Below are positions 60,061 through 64,000 of a stretch of 64,000 bases of DNA, piece after piece. The notes below the pieces were generated by a model. The model did no database searches and was not told the origin of the DNA. It saw nothing but the letters and a program-made list of their open reading frames with translations. A program made the position numbers and the translations under genes. The first letter of the stretch is position 1. Every line of letters starts with the position of its first letter. This DNA is from Mya arenaria (taxonomy: Eukaryota; Mollusca; Bivalvia; Myida; Myidae): contig NC_069124.1 of NCBI RefSeq assembly GCF_026914265.1, positions 89,866,628 to 89,930,627 on the forward strand, read 5' to 3'.

Positions 60061-60855
60061 ATTCAGATCAGGAGACTATCAAGTAGGAAAACAGACCTCT
60101 TGATTCAAATATATTAAGGCGACAATACCGCAAGCTTTACCTTCACATTGCCTGACGTCACCTGCTGAGCATGAATATGTAGTTGCAAACAAAGACAAAA
60201 TTAATATATATGTAAGCGCAATTTTCTTTTCACTTCTATATTGGTCTTTATTTATTATAACAAATGTTAACATGCAAGATTAAAATGTATTAAATAACAA
60301 AAACACATAGGTCCGCGACCGCTTGAAAAACGATGAAATCGCCAGGCTCATATAAGGCATGAGGAGTTTGCGTTTAGACGTGTTAAAATTTGTATACAAA
60401 ATGATTTGTTTTTCATGAAAATTTATAATTGCAGTGTGCGAAATTAACGGTAGCCCGATCGCCCGTGGCGACGAAAAATTGACCCAGACTACGAAAAAAT
60501 CCTTTAAGGTAGCCCGACTGGCGATGAAATCATCGGGCTTGTTGGTTAAAAAAAAATTGTCGGGTAAATGTTTACCTCGACACCGTTGACCGACTTCCGG
60601 ATAATCTCTCATTGTTATGGATATTTTCTGTTGCAGTAATCTCCCTTGTCAAGCAATTATACGCTATATACTGCTTGAAAATAATTATTTTGACGGAAAT
60701 CATATTTCGGACTGTCAATACTTCTTTTTTGTTTTAGTGAGATATTAAAGTTTGGATGTTGTTTTTGTTGTGTGTTTTTTTAAATAAACTTGGATTATTT
60801 AGTCACCGAAAATTATGAAATAGGTGTTTGTAAAATCGGGAGCAGGACTTTTCAA

Positions 60856-60885
60856 CCCCTTAAGATAAGATAAGATAAGATAAAT
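60856..60885 (+). repeat. Short GATAA tandem run
   Basis: AAGATAAGATAAGATAAGAT: about five copies of the pentamer AGATA inside the left end of the 2.5-kb element. Confidence 0.9.
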
Positions 60886-62685
60886 TTTATTTTAAGTCGG
60901 CAAGTCAGAAATAACAATATAACATAAGCAACAAGCGCTTTTAAACCGACTTCTCAAAACGAAGACTTTTTCAACCCTTAGACTTTTCAACCCCTATTTT
61001 AAAGACTTTTCAACCCCTACCTGTTTGGACTTTTCAACCCCTAAATCAAAGACTTTTTAACCCCTAGTTGAAATATTTTGATAGCCATATTGAAGACTTT
61101 TCAACCCCTATATCAAAGACTTTTCAACCCCTATTATTTTTGTCAGCCAGGCGTTGTCTTTTTCATTGTTTTTGCAAGAAACTTAACCAATTGTAATTGA
61201 AATACAATTAGAGATTTGTTTGGCTTATTTGTTACAATTTTCTCCAAAGTATTGGATGAAATTTACAAAGGCTTTGCCTTGATTTACTAAGCACTTGATG
61301 GTTAGGTTTTTTCAAAATAATATTCCGAACATTAACAATGGTACGGTAAAGTAAGATTTTGGTGCCTGGTTACTCCGAACATGCAATTGTTGTATTATTC
61401 TGAAGGATATTACATATCTCAGCGAATTCACATATATTATGTACAATGTTATTACCATAATTGTGTTCTTTAAATAACAAATTTGAATAATTGCAAAAGA
61501 AAATGAATGCAAAGAAGAATTTACGGAACATTCTCCTTTTTTGTGCCTGAAGAATGCCAATAAAAACCTGAACTTGAACATTTATAAAACTTTCATTGCT
61601 TTTAAAAAAGGTCAACAGTGGAAAGTTTTTTTGTAGTACCATATTGCTATTTCAGTACAGTTTGATTTTTATTCTTGATAATGTATTATCTAAAAATTCA
61701 GAGTTTGCGGGTATAAATAAATAAAATATATTTTTTGTTTGATTTTAAATCCTGAAAATTATACTCAAAATGTATCAAGCTGGCCATAGTTTGGAATGAT
61801 GGCCATGATATTAGAACCTTAATTAACTGTCACTTTCAAGTTACTATAACCTCAATTAAAGGTGTTATGAAGCCCCTTAATCCCTTAGGAATTTATGACC
61901 ATGTCACACATGTTGCCCATTAATGAATGTGCGACCTTCATTCCATTCTTTAATTGCATATATGAAAAGACAATTTTGTATTTCATAAACATTGTCTGCT
62001 AAATCATGATATTTTGAAATATTATGAAGAATTTTATTTAAAGTTCAATTCATTTTATTGTCTTTTTTATTGATGACAAAATGTTTTAAAAAAAGTGTTT
62101 AAGAAAACTAAAAGAAAAACAAATGCTGTTTCAATTAATTGATGGAGCAGTACCATGCACATAATATATTGTGTGAGGATTTCCTTAGGGAGATAAGGAA
62201 GATAAATAGCTAAATGGACAGTCGAGCATTTTTTTTACTTATTTCAATGTAAATATTTAATGAATTATTGTATTATCATGTGTTTTAAGTATGTATATTT
62301 TGTATGTATTACATATTTTTTGTTTGTTATATTTTTAGTCTTAATATATTCTTGATTTTTAAAAGAAATTTCAAAATAAATTGTTTACTGTTGTAGCTAT
62401 TTTCTTAAAAAGGTGAGAAATTAAGGGGTTGAAAAGTCTTCGTTTATTAGGGGTTGAAAAGTCTTTGTTTAAGGTGGGGTTGAAAAGTCTTAGCACTTTT
62501 AGGGGTTGAAATGACAAAGGGGTTGAAAAGTCTTTGATTTCACAAATGACAAAGGGGTTGAAAAGTCTTGGGGTTGAAAAGTCTGACAGCCGTAAAATCC
62601 TGTCACTAATGCCACCAGCAGCACATGTTGACAAGACTTCCATCCTCCCCCTTCATCAACAATCCAACTGCCTTGACAGAACCAG

Positions 62686-62705
62686 CCCCCCCCCCCCCCC
62701 CCCCC
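62686..62705 (+). repeat. Poly-C tract (20 C)
   Basis: A run of 20 C within a Pro-coding-like C/A-rich segment near the right end of the 2.5-kb element. An 11-C run also stands at 59,433-59,443. Confidence 0.9.
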
Positions 62706-62959
62706 AATCAAACCACCACCAGCCCCCCTGCCCCCTGGCAACACAGGACCACACAACCACCATACTTGCATTTTATACAAAATATAATAAGATATTGTAC
62801 AGTGGTCGTATCATTCCTTGTTTTAACCATATAAGGTACTCAAGATGCGTTTTTCTGTTTACCGGTGGGCTATGGAAATCTGGCTTGGGCTACAGAAATC
62901 TCAAAGTCTGTAGCCCCATTGGCTACCAGGTAAAAAAGGTTAATTTCGCACACTGAATT

Positions 62960-64000
62960 CCAAGTTTCCAAGTTTTATTTCAAACAACTCAGTTCATGTA
63001 ACATGACAGCATGAGCATGTGAAAAAGAAATACATAATAACAACGAGGCTGTTGTAAAAAGTTAACATTCAAAGAGAGGTACAAAGCAAATAAAACGGGA
63101 GAGACATATGTTATACAATGCTTTATATGAATATGTCGAGAGTTATAGAGTATCGGATACATGTGTTATTGTACAGTACAAATATATTAACATTTAGAAC
63201 AGTTTTACTATTTCCTTCACAAATTTACACAACTTTTTGTATTTCGAATTGAAACTTCAACCTGAATTGGCAGTCTTGATTTCTGATACTCAATTCTAAT
63301 GTGCTTATTGGTAAACAAAAGAAAACTTGTTAAGGGACCCTCGATCAATTAACAAAATGAGACCACACCAAATAGAGTACCCCCATCAATTAAGACATCA
63401 TTGTCTAATTTGAAATCTAAGCCAAAAATGTTGTTGATTGAAAAGATCTCTTGTATTTCACACCTAATGCCAATTTTTTATAGGAGGATTAGGGGAGAGC
63501 AACGCTATTGAATGATGCGTCAAGCGAAATACTCCGGATACTCGTTCAGGCGATCAGCCAACTATTCAATAACTTGGCATGCGAGTATACTGCCGAAATG
63601 CCTTTTGGCTTTCGGTCATCTATTACCAAAGCCTAAGCTGTGTATTGTCAAAATTGATTTCTGTTTTGATAAGGCTCGTCGCTCAGATTTGGTGCAATAA
63701 TACATGTTGGTAATTAGCCTTGCAACTAGAAGGCATGTCCAGCCCGACAAGCAATAAAGGCCTGGCGGAAACCTGACCTACTGGAATATGTATAGCATTT
63801 AAAAAAAAATCCAAACCCCATTACAAATGCTTACTTCAAAGGTAAGATTTGAAACAGATGCAGGAATTGTGGACTTTTAGTGCACCATATCACATCTTTT
63901 TGGCAATCAGTATCAGATACTTTGTGGATCTTAATGTGCTTATTTCAATTTAACACACACCTGCTTACTGGATTCATTTGGCCTACCTTTGACTTTTGTG
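62960..64000. other. Terminal stretch without identified features
   Basis: No exon of HSCB or of another gene, and no repeat boundary, could be supported. The ORF at 63,512-63,700 has no recognisable product. Confidence 0.4.

Larger units (their letters stand above)
60433..62955. mobile_element. About 2.5-kb non-autonomous DNA transposon with opposed subterminal repeat clusters
   Basis: Left end CAGTGTGCGAAATTAAC (60,433-60,449) and right end GTTAATTTCGCACACTG (62,939-62,955) are perfect 17-bp inverted repeats. Just inside, both ends carry GGTAGCC/GTAGCCC motifs in inverted orientation. Further in, eight copies of GACTTTTCAACCCCT (60,844-61,135) face seven copies of its reverse complement AGGGGTTGAAAAGTC (62,424-62,585). 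The middle is AT-rich and without a transposase-like ORF. A flanking AATT is visible on both sides but offset by one base on the left, so the target duplication is unsure. The superfamily is unknown. Confidence 0.75.

Noticed and set aside
62371..62643. 90-codon minus-strand ORF
   Set aside because: Consists of the repeated subterminal motif of the 2.5-kb element read as peptide.

Overview
The window looks like animal nuclear DNA, most likely from a bivalve or other lophotrochozoan (inference). It is AT-rich, its genes have many GT-AG introns, and introns and intergenic DNA are full of minisatellites, palindromic MITE-like elements and decayed transposons. No bacterial operon, rRNA, tRNA or CRISPR array was seen.

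Four host loci and one decayed multicopy locus are supported. (1) 10,697-19,485, plus strand: seven in-phase exons of a lachesin/IgLON-like GPI-anchored protein with three Ig domains; the signal-peptide exon was not found. (2) 22,605-39,521, minus strand: CCDC171, 33 coding exons whose lengths sum to 4,155 bp (1,384 codons plus stop). A 5' noncoding exon and an ETS/YY1-type promoter lie near 40.0 kb. Genes 1 and 2 converge, with candidate poly(A) signals only about 220 bp apart near 20.8-21.0 kb. (3) 44,622-45,974, plus strand: a 450-codon intronless ORF of unknown function. (4) 53,067-53,453, minus strand: the terminal exon of HSCB, the iron-sulfur cluster co-chaperone; its J-domain exons were not seen. 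(5) 48,385-51,703, plus strand: a frameshifted copy of a multicopy invertebrate gene type joining a PIN/FEN1-like acidic domain to a C-terminal tesmin/TSO1 CXC DNA-binding domain.

Mobile DNA: a LINE reverse-transcriptase fragment (27.35-27.6 kb); a Ty3/gypsy pol remnant (57.6-59.4 kb); a 1,088-bp element with CAGGGTTCCC ends and a 5-bp target duplication (55,948-57,035), with a related fragment inside a CCDC171 intron; a roughly 2.5-kb element (60,433-62,955) with short terminal inverted repeats and two opposed clusters of a 15-bp subterminal motif; TTAA-flanked palindromic MITEs (8.55 and 13.81 kb); and smaller MITEs in CCDC171 introns.

Tandem arrays: 48-bp x 14.5 (2.04 kb), 63-bp x 20 (5.0 kb), 44-bp x 16 (41.35 kb), 43-bp x 11.6 (46.7 kb), 20-bp x 3 (47.48 kb) and a tetranucleotide array (12.85 kb). 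The long ORFs inside the 48- and 63-bp arrays exist only because these periods are multiples of three.
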